Of a stretch of DNA of 64,000 nucleotides, positions 26,901-36,349 are shown in pieces. A model generated the notes under the pieces. It did not search any database and was not told where the DNA came from. It saw nothing but the letters and a program-made list of their open reading frames with translations. Each line of letters opens with the position of its first letter. Position 1 is the first letter of the stretch. The stretch is from Tethya wilhelma (lineage: Eukaryota; Porifera; Demospongiae; Tethyida; Tethyidae): the NCBI GenBank assembly GCA_964030475.1, contig CAXIPT010000008.1:77475-141474 (forward strand), read 5' to 3'. The position numbers and the translations under genes are program-made.

Positions 26901-28100
26901 GTTTACTGAAGCTCCTGAGCTTGCAGAGAAAGTAAGAGGACTTACCACAGAGCAGAAGAGCCTTCTCCAACAAGCAGGCATTGTTATTATCGACGTGGAG
27001 GTGTCTGTTATGGCCACTACTCAACCACCTCCAGTCCCATCACGTGTGATACCAACTTGGGCAGTGGCAGTCATTGTTGTGCTCAACTCTGCCATCATCA
27101 TCTTCATCTTGTTGCTCATTCTCGGAGTGGTCTGGAGGAGATACTCTCGGTGAGTGGCTAAAAATGAAGGCAACCTTACCGCACAAATAAATACTGTATG
27201 CAGAAAAAACTACTTGATTGCTTCACTTTCTATTTGAGGCCACACACTGTTGGCCCTGATTTTGTTGTCTCATGATTATTCATTTTGAATCTCATGATTA
27301 TTTATTTTAAATCCCAATACATTATGCATGCTTTGAATAAATGTATAATACACTTTTGTTCACTGAATGCTTCTGTTTTCTAACTTACAGAGTTAGAGAG
27401 CGTGAGAATCAGCGAAGGTTGAACAAACAGACTGGACTGAGAGACCTTGATTCCGTTGCTGATTCCTTGGACGGAGATGGTAAGGCTATAAATCAAAATG
27501 GCCGTTCATAGTAACAAATGCAATCACTGTTAAAGATTAATAGTAACACAATCATGCACTGCATGTTCATGCTGCATACTCTATTTACTTGTAGAAGGCG
27601 AACACATTGAGATGGGTGGAATTGTCGATCCTGAAACAGGAGGTGCTCTCATCTATCGCAGGACCACACAAGTGGAGACAGTTGAACCGGAATTTGGAAG
27701 TGAATTCAAGTCGAAGAAGATCAAGAAAGTGACCAGCGAGACGAGCTGGGTAGGAGGGGGACAACGGAAGAGCAAAGAAATGAAGGAGCCGCTCATCGAA
27801 AAGGAAGACGTGAAACCGTGGAAGGATGATGAGGTAGATGGAAACCCTCTCTACTCCTCAAGTGACTATGTTTCCGACTTCCAAAATCCACTCTATGCAA
27901 ACCGGCTCTCCACTCAAGAGGGGGCAGAAATTGCAGCCTCAGGGGGCATTGATCTGAGTGATATGACCCCCCTGGTGGAATCCGGGAAGGAGAAAGGCCG
28001 AGCATCTCGTGGAAAGCCAAGCTCAGGAGATCACGGTCAAGAGTACATGGATTACCTCTCAGCCCAGCCAGGCATTGATGAGGTGGATACACTCTTCTAG
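2..28100 (+). CDS. Giant transmembrane cadherin with TMEM132-like, cohesin-like and dockerin modules (5' partial)
   Basis: Probable calcium-dependent adhesion receptor of the plasma membrane (inferred). Exons seen: 2..23789, 23885..24020, 24149..24188, 24281..24521, 24596..24906, 25041..25994, 26223..26455, 26619..27149, 27391..27479, 27595..28100. All introns are GT-AG and phases match, giving about 8,940 codons. The frame is open at base 2 inside a cadherin repeat (the first DVNDNAP motif is at 32), so the start codon and signal peptide lie upstream. Order: cadherin blocks of 18, 7, 3, 4 and 2 repeats, with four TMEM132-like modules between them, three followed by a second cohesin-like domain and a dockerin pair; then a membrane-proximal domain, one transmembrane helix and a tail of about 210 residues with two NPLY motifs. 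No EGF, laminin G or catenin-binding region is visible, so it is not a classical, Fat or hedgling type. Exon 5 has an in-frame TGA (24781-24783). The architecture is read directly; the function is inferred. Confidence 0.85.
5941..9400 (+). other. TMEM132-like module 1 with second cohesin-like domain
   Basis: Non-cadherin beta-rich stretch. A WF-motif domain (PPTWF near 6361-6375) is followed by a sandwich starting SLPYAVVYPGQ near 6505 that resembles cohesin. Next come Ig-like segments and a second cohesin-like domain at about 8900-9240 (VDVYLNAEG, GALEFTVYF). Order and motifs match what I recall of TMEM132 (cohesin plus Big-type Ig domains). The position equivalent to the TMEM132 GW motif reads GGL here. 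Three further copies occur downstream in the same protein. Confidence 0.6.
9404..9600 (+). other. Dockerin-type duplicated calcium loop 1
   Basis: Two EF-hand-like loops about 35 residues apart: GDTNGDCVFNLVD, then ALDANRNGVFELTD. Each is followed by a short hydrophobic helix, the layout of a dockerin. Asp/Asn ligands sit at loop positions 1, 3 and 5, with an acidic residue at 12. It directly follows a cohesin-like domain and precedes a Cys-containing globular domain. Confidence 0.75.
9601..10120 (+). other. Post-dockerin globular domain 1
   Basis: About 170 residues beginning around CRITINATLQNW and ending before block B. Recurrent signatures are a Cys-x-(I/L)-x-I start, FVYFGLF and a closing Cys near FAPV. 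Equivalent domains follow the other two dockerins (about 16200-16745 and 21226-21780), so it is part of the repeated supermodule. I do not recognise the family. Confidence 0.5.
10121..12460 (+). other. Cadherin block B, 7 repeats
   Basis: Seven cadherin repeats with linkers DVNDNTP, DANDLRP, EENDNTP, DVNDNPP, DINDSPP and a degenerate DDNSADP. The final repeat runs straight into the second TMEM132-like module. LDRE motifs and IDPxTG turns typical of cadherin repeats are present in most units. Confidence 0.9.
12461..16040 (+). other. TMEM132-like module 2 with second cohesin-like domain
   Basis: Same order as module 1: WF-motif domain (PQSWF near 12885-12900), cohesin-like sandwich (APSYQVYHNQ near 13040), then Big-like segments including SPVQGW (13862-13876) followed by a Cys and a YQRANIEA stretch. 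A second cohesin-like domain lies at about 15490-15860 (VPLRMDIDLSG, SALEIGVAYSDSLIEL). This copy keeps the GW pair that I recall from TMEM132 proteins. Confidence 0.65.
16043..16192 (+). other. Dockerin-type duplicated calcium loop 2
   Basis: First loop GDLNGDCIFNLND, second loop DLDYNFDGICDDEEL, each followed by a short hydrophobic helix (VLYLNQ; LYFLLRAN). The loops are closer together than in dockerin 1. It is followed by the second copy of the post-dockerin domain (about 16200-16745). Confidence 0.75.
16746..17690 (+). other. Cadherin block C, 3 repeats
   Basis: Three cadherin repeats with linkers DVNDEPP and PVNDNVP. The last repeat ends with a Cys (GGQSC) and passes into module 3 without a calcium linker. 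Shortest cadherin block between modules. Confidence 0.85.
17691..20985 (+). other. TMEM132-like module 3 with second cohesin-like domain
   Basis: WF-motif domain (PEAWF near 18116-18131), then a cohesin-like sandwich (LPSYIVYPGTTF near 18247). Further Ig-like segments follow, and a second cohesin-like domain at about 20586-20943 (VGDEFTVDVRLN, IGALDLLLTYNSSVLEL), the clearest cohesin match of the set. The position of the GW motif reads NNLYG. Confidence 0.65.
20993..21004 (+). other. Candidate furin-type cleavage site
   Basis: Four consecutive Arg codons (SRRRRD) in a Ser/Asn-rich linker between the third cohesin-like domain and dockerin 3. This fits the R-x-K/R-R proprotein convertase consensus. 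The equivalent linkers of modules 1 and 2 lack a basic run. Confidence 0.5.
21065..21225 (+). other. Dockerin-type duplicated calcium loop 3
   Basis: Best dockerin match of the three: GDVNGDGEFNVVD, a helix, then GDANKDGQVNIADVVYL. The spacing and the GDxNxDGxxNxxD pattern are those of classical dockerins. It lies just C-terminal to the candidate furin site and is followed by the third post-dockerin domain (about 21226-21780). Confidence 0.85.
21782..23040 (+). other. Cadherin block D, 4 repeats
   Basis: Four cadherin repeats with linkers DVNDFAP, DVNDNPP and DVNDNRP. The first lacks the usual N-terminal VxENxP strand, and the last ends in an ECSL stretch before module 4. Confidence 0.88.
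23041..25530 (+). other. TMEM132-like module 4, spliced and lacking cohesin-2 and dockerin
   Basis: The WF-motif domain (PDEWF near 23460-23474) and start of the cohesin-like sandwich (SHTIYPGQNF near 23635) close the giant exon. Exons 2-6 continue it, with an SDTQLSQIQG stretch followed by TGA in exon 5 and Ig-like strands in exon 6. It passes directly into the last cadherins. No second cohesin-like domain, dockerin or post-dockerin domain is present, unlike modules 1-3. Confidence 0.6.
25531..26730 (+). other. Cadherin block E, last 2 repeats
   Basis: Penultimate repeat in exon 6 (VVENSPIGT, QIDRELRDSY) carries a Gly/Ser-rich insertion, roughly 25858-25920, before its last strand. It joins across an intron to LNIAVSDVNDNPP. 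The final repeat spans exons 7-8 (DVTDADIGANA, NPGTGDVF). Confidence 0.85.
26731..28100 (+). other. Membrane-proximal domain, transmembrane helix and cytoplasmic tail
   Basis: About 105 residues of a mixed domain (exon 8) precede a single hydrophobic helix encoded at about 27061-27132, which ends in WRRYSR as a stop-transfer signal. The tail (exons 8-10) is charged and carries two NPLY motifs (27843-27854 and 27885-27896), which fit PTB-domain binding or endocytic NPxY signals. No beta-catenin or p120 binding region is recognisable. The stop codon is TAG at 28098. Confidence 0.75.
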
Positions 28101-28488
28101 TCACTGAAACGCTTTAAAACTTAAACTTTATAAGTATTATTATTTGTATGCATACTATTATTATTATAACCGCTGTAGCTATCTTTATAGAAAGTGAAAC
28201 AGAACAAACAGGTTTAAATTTTAGGTTGTTTTTTTAGAGATATTTTTATGTGTATCATTATAGGATGCAACCTATTTTTATTGAAAAGAAGCTGTTTACA
28301 AATAACTTAATTGATCTCGCCATAAATTATGGCGGCAATAGTTAACAGTTATAATACTAAGTAATGGTTAACTAAATAGTTTTTAAGTCCCAGTAGGTGG
28401 AAAAAGTGGTCTGTATACAGATGAGTGATCAAAACGATATGGAACAACATCGAATTCATTTTGTATTGTAATTATTGGTATATCCAAT
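28101..28488. other. Intergenic, 3' side of the cadherin gene
   Basis: AT-rich spacer between the cadherin stop codon and the convergent pseudogene. I see no coding exon or clear repeat; it probably contains the cadherin 3' UTR. Confidence 0.5.
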
Positions 28489-30177
28489 TCACCACATGCA
28501 TGCAGCTCGTATGAGAACTTTGAAACAGCTAGATGACTTGATATTCTTCACCACTTTGACAATTGTCAGGCACACGAAATACCCTAAAGGAAAAATTCCA
28601 ATCACTACGGTACTTGCCTGCTGAGCTGTCGAATGGGACTTTGCGTAATCATACTGTGCAGGATATACATAGAGCAGAGCTCCAATGGTGTAAGTGCAGA
28701 GTAGAATTGTGTCAAGTATGTTAAAAAGCATTTTCCTATACGGTTGCAGAAAGCCACACAAGAAAGTGACTGATCCACACAGTAAAATGTGGGGCAAGCC
28801 AAATAAACCACTATTGTAGAAAATGTGGTATTCTGAAAACAATAGAAACAGAATTCGATACATGAGATAGACCCCAGCACACCAGCGACAATCGGGAGTC
28901 TCATCTATTCCATTCTTGTAATTCCTACTGCAAACTTTTGCCAACTCTGTAAACAGCATATTTTGAAGCTTACAGATGGACAAGCATCTTTGAAAGACTC
29001 GATTTTGGTAGAAGAGTAGATATATCAGTGGAAGTAATATAAAAACTAGGAGTATATATAATGATTGCAAGTATGGCACATGGAAGATGAGAACTGCTAA
29101 AGTACTTCATAGTTGGCTCATTGTAAACTACTGATGTACTTGTACCACAACCATCAAAAACTGGTGCCTGTGCCAATAAAGAGTGAGAGATGAACATTAG
29201 TTTACAATAGGACAACAAAAAGAAGGTTGCAAATGTTTGAATAATGGTCCCCTTAAGGTCCAATGTCCTCCTAAAGCGTACAGCACATGGATGGAATGGT
29301 TTCCAAAGATACATGAGTACTTTACAACCTCTGTCATGAAACTCCACACAGTAATAGACAACAGCAGTGACTATCAATGGATAGACTGCAACCAGGTAAT
29401 CCAGTGCTAGCACATGTAGTCTGCTCATGTTGGAACTTAAACAAAATGGAGGAATAACAGAACGCAGTACATCAAGATTCTAAAGTTCATAAAAAAAAAT
29501 GATTCCTATCGCAAAGGTATTATCGACTAGTTTTTTAGCACTAAGAAGAAATGTAGGTGCCAATTGGCCAACATTTAATGTTACCTGACTTAACATGATG
29601 ACCAAGTTGAGAGCAGGCGAGGTGGCATCAATTCTACAGACAATAATAAGAGCACAAAACACAGTGGTAGGACCAAATGCAGCCAATATGTACACCAATT
29701 AACCACCCAAAACTACTTGTCCTTAATATTCAACACTGGTGGACCTAATCCATCTTTACACTTGCTACATAACAGGCCTGTGTGATGAGGTCCACATATT
29801 GCTTCATTAAGATCTGAGACATTACGAGGAAGAGTCACTAGAGGCTCATACAATGCAACTTTTCTCTCCTTGGCAAAGTTATGACGACAGCGCCCGCAAT
29901 AAATTGTGCCGGTTGAGTTGTCAAAAGTTGCACAAAACATAACATTGATTTTGGTGATATTTGTAGCCCTGTCACATCGTATTGCGTACGGAAATACATC
30001 ATCTCCACATTGACAAGATCCACTATGCTTACCTGGTTTGAACCAAGAGGGACAGCTCACATCACTCTGAATGGAGCAAGAAGAGTTCGTGGGTACATGC
30101 AAACTGCCATTTGCCTCCACGAAATTTGTAAACGACAAAATCCGACAGAAAATGAATAAAACTACGCTCTGCTGCAT
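28489..30177 (-). pseudogene. Broken multi-pass membrane protein with Cys-rich N-terminus (sponge-expanded family)
   Basis: Read leftwards from ATG at 30177: a signal-peptide-like start, then a Cys-rich ectodomain with CGDD, CGRC and LLCSKCKDG motifs, then hydrophobic multi-pass segments (ILAAFGPTT; LVAVYPLIVTAVVYY; KPFHPC; FFLLSYCKLM; LLVFILLPLIYLL; CGFLQPY). This layout matches a large uncharacterised family I remember from sponge and cnidarian genomes. The frame is interrupted three times. A TAG follows LNIKDK with a frame change (about 29700-29715). A TAG at about 29480 lies in otherwise continuous coding sequence, FFYEL stop NLDVLR. A one-base-type frameshift occurs near 29050-29080. No GT-AG pair explains these. 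I call it a decayed copy; sequencing error is the alternative. Confidence 0.7.
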
Positions 30178-30381
30178 CTTTGAACTTGAAAAACTGAGAA
30201 TCTTAGATGTACTAAGCTACAGCCTTTAACTGAACACTTTATATTTTTGCTTAATATTATATTAAGTAAAAACTGCTGTTTATTTACAAAAATGCAGTTC
30301 ACAAATAGAAAGGCCTAATATCAGAAATGTTTGTGAATATAATGATGGTATGTATACCTTTCATGACTTTGTGCATTAAAG

Positions 30382-31831
30382 TTAAGTGTACAAAGTACTC
30401 AGGTCTTCTCTTGGCTTGGGTATAAGTGTCTTGGCCACTTTGGATGCTTCTTGTCTTGTCTATACACACAATAAAAATATATTTTAGTAAAAAATAAAAT
30501 AGAATAAAATTTTTAAAAAATGACAACTCAAAAATACTTGCATATATACCTTGATCGTCAACTGGCCAGCTATTACAGGATGCTTGAGAATGGGTTGAAA
30601 TGTGTGCACACACTCACTGGTGCTCTGTGATGAGTCAGCATATAGAATGACTAGTGAGCCAGGTACTCCATGAATTTGACAGTACGTCAGAGCTGCATTC
30701 AGACAATACCTTGCATCAGACGACAAAAATACTGCACATGTATTTATAAATGTGTGTGCTAGCCTAGTTTCAAGGCTCTCTCTGCATGCTATGTCATTCA
30801 CGTGATATTTCCGACCAGGCTTTCTCCTTCCTTATCGTAAGAGTGTAAGGTCAAAGGAAGGAGCCTGGGAATGAGGCACATAGAGTATAAACCTCACTTA
30901 GACAGAAAAAACAAGCAACAACATAGGTTCATTCCGATCCCAGGCTCTCCTCTTGACCTTATGACCTTGCACTCAAAAAGAGGTGAGCCTGGGAGCAAGG
31001 CTACAACAAAACTTGTGGCACACTAACTATGGAAAATAGTATACCCCATGCATGTTGCCAATGGTTTCAATACCTGCAGCTGATTCTCCACTGATGGTGT
31101 TAGGTGGCTCTAGCAGTGTTGCCACTAGCGATGGATGTGTCCAGGAGGGAGTCTGAAGACAGCGAAGTAGAGTGGAACCTTCGAAAGATGAATGAGGAGA
31201 AAAGTGCTCGACCAGTGGACGTGATGTGAAGATGATAACAGCACTGGGACAAATATACTTCATCACCTGGAAGAGTGAATGTACATTTCATGCAGCATGA
31301 AATCAACGCACATTTGCACAATATGCTGGTACAGGGTCATCAGGCTTGGTTACAAATACAACACCGTTGCAGTTGATGATATTGTGGTGAAAGACTTACT
31401 TTGGAGCACCATATGTTGAGATACTCTGATTTCAATTGCTTCTCTTGAACACACACAAAGTACTTATCCTTGGCAGAGGTCTCAGCAGAAAAGATCTCAC
31501 TGATGATAACTGATTGTGGCTTGTCACCATCATTCCCGCCACTGCTGGGAAAATACTTATCCTTGATCACGGTTGGTTGTGTTGAAGTCACTCTACACAT
31601 AGGTGTGTCCTCCAGTACAAGGTAACTCTTCACAAAGATGGATGCAGTTTGTCCTACGGCAAGAAGAAGTGTAGATCCAGAGCAGGATTCCGATTTGTCT
31701 GGAGCTGTATCCACTACTTGAAAGAGTTCCTCGGGTTTCTCAATCTCAGTTTCTTCCTCATCTGAGTCGTAAAGGGTATGGCGTTGTGTTATAGCCGCTG
31801 CGTCCAGAGTAATGCCGAATTCGTAGTCCAT
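30382..31831 (-). CDS. PSMG1: Proteasome assembly chaperone 1 (PAC1)
   Basis: Cytosolic chaperone that with PSMG2 promotes assembly of the 20S proteasome alpha-ring (family knowledge). Four exons on the minus strand: 31400..31831, 31074..31266, 30550..30731, 30382..30459. Splice sites are canonical and phases match (0, 1, 0). The predicted protein is 294 residues, close to the 288 I recall for human PSMG1. Recognisable features: an acidic N-terminal segment after MDYEFG, the SAVIIFTSRPL strand followed by LRCLQT, a LEPPN segment, ALTYCQIHGVP with VILYADSSQS, and a C-terminal LSTLYT resembling the family's NIYT end. It is divergently arranged with TRABD, 347 bp apart. Intron 2 contains two small foldback repeats. 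Assignment rests on motif order and length, not on a search. Confidence 0.85.
30814..30875. repeat. Foldback repeat, CCAGGCT family
   Basis: Imperfect hairpin in PSMG1 intron 2. The left arm starts ACCAGGCTTTCTCC and the right arm ends AAGGAGCCTGG, with AAGGTCAAAGG near the loop. Related hairpins lie at 30936-31000 and 54004-54096. Confidence 0.6.
30936..31000. repeat. Foldback repeat, CCAGGCT family
   Basis: Second hairpin in the same PSMG1 intron: left arm ATCCCAGGCTCTCCTCTT, right arm AAGAGGTGAGCCTGGG, with TGACCTTATGACCTT between. It shares its arms with the copy 60 bp away. Confidence 0.6.
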
Positions 31832-32178
31832 TTTCAGATAATTTTTCTACTGAGTGAGCTTATACACGTGGGCTTCCACGCCCACCTATAGCTTTCTAAT
31901 TAAAGCACATCATCAACAGCATGGTGGTGAGTCAGCAAAAAATTTAAGTAAGTGGTGGGAGGAGGCGGATTTCTATATAAAGCTCTCTGTTTGATGAAAA
32001 CAAAGCTGTCTGGATAATGCGTGTTGGTGCAAGTTCATGCTTGCGAGCATGCTGACGGTGCATGGTGATATAAATATTCAAGTATGTCAGTAGGAAAGTT
32101 ACCTACGCCAAATTGAACTCAATTTTGCTCTGAGAAACGTGACAGGTATTTACCTTTTTCCCCCGAAACACTACAGGC
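31832..32178. promoter_or_regulatory. Divergent promoter region of PSMG1 and TRABD
   Basis: 347 bp between the two opposed start codons. A TATATAAAG box at 31974-31982 points toward TRABD and lies about 200 bp before its ATG. A pyrimidine run ending ACTACAG just before the TRABD ATG could be a 5' UTR splice acceptor. Confidence 0.55.
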
Positions 32179-33072
32179 ATGGAACTACCGAGGACAGTTA
32201 CCACTCTCAATTGTCCCAATGGCTCCACCGTCTACGTCGTCGGCACGGCACACTTTAGCCAAGAGAGCGTCGAGGACGTGAGAACAACAATTAGACAGAA
32301 ACGACCTGACGCGGTTGTTCTCGAGTTGTGCCAGAGCAGAAGAGTCATGCTACACTATTCACAGGAGGACATACTCCGAGAAGCCAAGACCATGACCTTT
32401 GCTAAAATGAGAACACTTATACAGAGAGAGGGAGTAGTAGCTGGAGCTGTACAGTCAGTCTTTCTCAAAGTGTCTGCCAAGCTCACCGAACAGCTGGGTG
32501 TCGCACCAGGAGGCGAGTTTCGGGCTGGGTTTGAAGAAGCACAAAGACTAAACTGTCGAGTCTTACTCGGAGATCGTCTGGTTGGTATCACTTTCAAGAG
32601 AGCACTAGCGGCCCTCTCTCTCTGGCAGAGGATACGATTCGGGTTCCTCTTGTTCTCCTCACTCACGTCCGATTTCAACATCACACCGGAAGACGTTGAG
32701 AGACTCAAACACCAGGACATGGTCCAGCTTCTCACAGGTGAATTTGCAGCGGATTTTCCACCTCTTTTGGAAGTCTTTGTGGAAGAAAGAGACAAAATCT
32801 TAGCCTACTCGCTGAAGCTCGCTGCAAACTGTGCCAAGAGACCTTATGGACCACCAGTAACTGTCGTAGGTGTCATGGGAATCGGACACGTCCCCGGAAT
32901 CAAAGAAAACTGGACAAACGAGATAGAATTTCAACACTTAATGTCGGTACCCGAACCCTCAAGGACTAGTAGAGTAGTGTGGGCGGGTGTCAAGTTAACA
33001 CTAGGAGTAAGTCTAATCGGCCTTGCGACTGCAACGGTGTACTTTATTGGCAGGAAGGTTTTGAGTCGCTAA
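32179..33072 (+). CDS. TRABD: TraB domain-containing protein
   Basis: Single-exon gene of 297 residues. The TraB/TIKI-like fold is indicated by VYVVGTAHFS at the N-terminus (GxxH metal-site motif), DAVVLELC (the conserved ELC motif), LLGDRLVGITFKRA in the middle and VMGIGHVPGI near the end (second GxxH). One hydrophobic helix at about residues 270-290 ends in IGRKVLSR, consistent with a tail-anchored protein, probably of the outer mitochondrial membrane as described for relatives. It is shorter than the human protein I recall (about 376 residues), mainly at the N-terminus. The start is chosen at the first ATG after a TATA-bearing promoter. Family membership is clear; catalytic activity is not established. 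Confidence 0.88.
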   Translation: MELPRTVTTLNCPNGSTVYVVGTAHFSQESVEDVRTTIRQKRPDAVVLELCQSRRVMLHYSQEDILREAKTMTFAKMRTLIQREGVVAGAVQSVFLKVSAKLTEQLGVAPGGEFRAGFEEAQRLNCRVLLGDRLVGITFKRALAALSLWQRIRFGFLLFSSLTSDFNITPEDVERLKHQDMVQLLTGEFAADFPPLLEVFVEERDKILAYSLKLAANCAKRPYGPPVTVVGVMGIGHVPGIKENWTNEIEFQHLMSVPEPSRTSRVVWAGVKLTLGVSLIGLATATVYFIGRKVLSR

Positions 33073-34101
33073 GATGAGATGAACCGAGCAAGCAATGGGT
33101 GATGTTTTCTCTTTTTCTCTCTATGAATGCTCTAAACCTACACTTTGTTGTTATACATCTCTTGGCAGTCAGCAATTTTGTTTATGGTTATATAATGTAT
33201 TATTTATGTGATCTTCATCTAGTGTACAGTATATTATGTATTATTCTGTATCAGTCTACATTATGTGCATGTATGCATATGTATATACATACTATGCTCT
33301 GCAAATCTTGTAATGTAATTATGGTACGTATAATCAGCTATGATTTTTTTACATCGACGATAATTAATTGCATGTATTTCTACATGATTTGATTGCTATA
33401 ATAATCAATATTAATCAATAACAATAACAAGAGTACTTCATAACTGACTCTAATTAATTAATATATACACACATAGTAAAAGCATTTTAAAGCATTTAAT
33501 AATTAACTATTAACTATATAGGATCTCTGATAGTGGACACTGCATTACACACATTGTATGAAAATGTCTGAATATAGGAACTATCTTTAATACCCAAAAT
33601 GTTTTACTTCAAACAAATCGAACCTCTGAGAAATTAAGAGGACAACCTCTCTACAATTGAAGGAATTTACAAACAAGTTACATGACTTGTGTTTTCAAAA
33701 GTGTCATTTGTTCAGAGTTTACTATAGTTGAATACCAATTCCAGCTGCAGGATGATAAATCAAAGGGTACATGCAAGACTTAGTGTACATTATCAGACTA
33801 CTCTCGAAATATATGATGACTATGGATGTAAATCGTTGCATTGTGATACCAAAAGTTGCAGACCAAACCGAACACATGCCCATACCTTCCATAATGGCAG
33901 GTGAAGCAGAATTAGGACTTGAGGTGGTTTCTATTTGCCTACATTGTTAGCACCCTTTAGATTTGTTTGCATCGAAAAATGCACAAGAAAAGGTTTTAAA
34001 AAGGACAAAGTGTCAATAAATAATAAAACTTTAAAAGCATTCTAGTCATACGTACAACATAATATACATTTATAATAACAATATCTACAATATTAATACT
34101 A
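33073..34101. other. Intergenic, AT-rich
   Basis: About 1 kb between the convergent ends of TRABD and the ARMC2 duplicate. It is very AT-rich with many short ATTAAT runs. I see no exon, RNA gene or inverted repeat. Confidence 0.5.
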
Positions 34102-34269
34102 TTATGTTGAAGGCTCTAGTGGTACTAGTTCTGTGTGGTGAGCTTTAATACGAGCCAGTAAAGCCTGTGCTACTGGGAGGAAGTCAGACTGCCAGGAAGC
34201 TCTTAGGAGCTCTCGTGTTTGATGTGGAGAATTAGGAGGGAAGTTCAATGCATCGGTTTCATCTGTGAA

Positions 34270-34300
<31 letters not shown>

Positions 34301-34931
34301 CATGTGTGTGTGTGTGTGTGTGTATGCATCACTCAATACAAAATATTATCTGTGGGTCTGCTAAAATATCATTAAAAACACACACACATTGACACATACA
34401 CTCGTGTGTGTGTGTGCGTAACTGTTAATGTGTTTAAAAACACCGCACCACACGTCAATATGAATGTTTACGAATCATTCTCTGAGTGGGGGATTTATAA
34501 CCACCTATTCATACACTACACACGCACACACACATGCAAACGGAGACAAAAACACTTAAAAAAAGGAAAAAAAATCCAGACTAAAAAATTACCTATTCAT
34601 ACGTACCAATCGATGACGAAAAGCTCTCAAAACAACACCTCAGTTTGAACAGTAAACCAAGTTCAACAACAGCCCAAATATAGGCAACACAAACAATGTC
34701 GGTTATTTTTTTCTCCTTTAGAAAAATCTTTATTCAGTTTCTTTCCTGTGGCACGATTGCTATGTCACTCATATCACCACTTCCAAGTAAGCAGAAGATT
34801 GAACTTTAAACCAAACAAAATCACTAGTAAACAAGACAGGTTTGACACATTAATACTGCATGCTGTTGCTAGGCAGCAACATGAGCTTGAACTTTGTACT
34901 TTCCCATGAGAGTTATGCAGTTGTAAAGATT

Positions 34932-34962
<31 letters not shown>

Positions 34963-35049
34963 AACTCACTGCAAAAGGTTTCAAGAATCTGCAACAGATG
35001 ATCAGTTTCTTCTTGACCAAAACATAGAGAAGCAGAGGTCAACTTTTCA
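34102..35049 (-). pseudogene. Duplicated last two exons of ARMC2 (distal copy)
   Basis: Second copy of ARMC2 exons 13 (34970..35049) and 14 (34102..34262), downstream of the complete gene. Both keep intact splice sites and reading frame. The last residue differs (Thr rather than Ile before the stop). No upstream exons accompany it, so it can only be used as an alternative 3' end of ARMC2. It is part of a 1.4-kb tandem duplication. Confidence 0.8.
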
Positions 35050-35480
35050 CTGCATACAGTAAATGATGTACATGTGTGCGTATAACTATATGTGTGAGTA
35101 ATAGACACTAGTAACAAGTGTAAACTACAATGATGTTTGGTGTTTGACGTAGACACCTGTCTCGATAAAGCACTCGAGGCGACAGAGAGGCTCCGACAAT
35201 TAGTTCTAAATAATGCCCATCTATGTCGACACACATAAGAGACGCCCCTCTAGTACTGTAACATTTTGCTTGCTTGTCGTCTTACAGCTGTTCTAGTGTC
35301 CGTAATTGCATGTACTAGCCAAGGAGGCACTATACGCTAGAGGTACAGTTGATAAGTAAGGAACAAGGAACAGTCAGCAGTCGTGTTCCCCAATTTTTAT
35401 TCACAAGATATGAAAACATCAGCTGTGAACTTGAAGACTAAGGTCGCGGCCTTGTGCATCAGCTTCTAAATATATTAATT
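34107..35480. repeat. Tandem duplication unit, ARMC2 3' end, copy 1
   Basis: Direct repeat of about 1.38 kb, aligned base for base with 35485 onward at an offset of 1378. The first roughly 820 bp look identical by eye, including microsatellites. The remainder shows scattered substitutions and different (TG)n lengths. Confidence 0.85.
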
Positions 35481-35647
35481 TATATTGAAGGCTCTAGTGG
35501 TACTAGTTCTGTGTGGTGAGCTTTAATACGAGCCAGTAAAGCCTGTGCTACTGGGAGGAAGTCAGACTGCCAGGAAGCTCTTAGGAGCTCTCGTGTTTGA
35601 TGTGGAGAATTAGGAGGGAAGTTCAATGCATCGGTTTCATCTGTGAA

Positions 35648-35678
<31 letters not shown>

Positions 35679-36309
35679 CATGTGTGTGTGTGTGTGTGTG
35701 TATGCATCACTCAATACAAAATATTATCTGTGGGTCTGCTAAAATATCATTAAAAACACACACACATTGACACATACACTCGTGTGTGTGTGTGCGTAAC
35801 TGTTAATGTGTTTAAAAACACCGCACCACACGTCAATATGAATGTTTACGAATCATTCTCTGAGTGGGGGATTTATAACCACCTATTCATACACTACACA
35901 CGCACACACACATGCAAACGGAGACAAAAACACTTAAAAAAAGGAAAAAAAATCCAGACTAAAAAATTACCTATTCATACGTACCAATCGATGACGAAAA
36001 GCTCTCAAAACAACACCTCAGTTTGAACAGTAAACCAAGTTCAACAACAGCCCAAATATAGGCAACACAAACAATGTCGGTTATTTTTTTCTCCTTTAGA
36101 AAAATCTTTATTCAGTTTCTTTCCTGTGGCACGATTGCTATGTCACTCATATCACCACTTCCAAGTAAGCAGAAGATTGAACTTTAAACCAAACAAAATC
36201 ACTAGTAAACAAGACAGGTTTGACACATTAATACTGCATGCTGTTGCTAGGCAGCAACATGAGCTTGAACTTTGTACTTTCCCATGAGAGTTATGCAGTT
36301 GTAAAGATT

Positions 36310-36349
<40 letters not shown>

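Noticed and set aside
33099..33392. 97-residue open frame downstream of TRABD
   Set aside because: Low-complexity hydrophobic reading of AT-rich DNA with no recognisable motif; likely 3' UTR.
34262..34332. Histidine/threonine-rich protein start (MMHTHTHT) before the ARMC2 last exon
   Set aside because: It is a translation of the (TG)n microsatellite in the intron; the real exon starts after TTCACAG at 34262.
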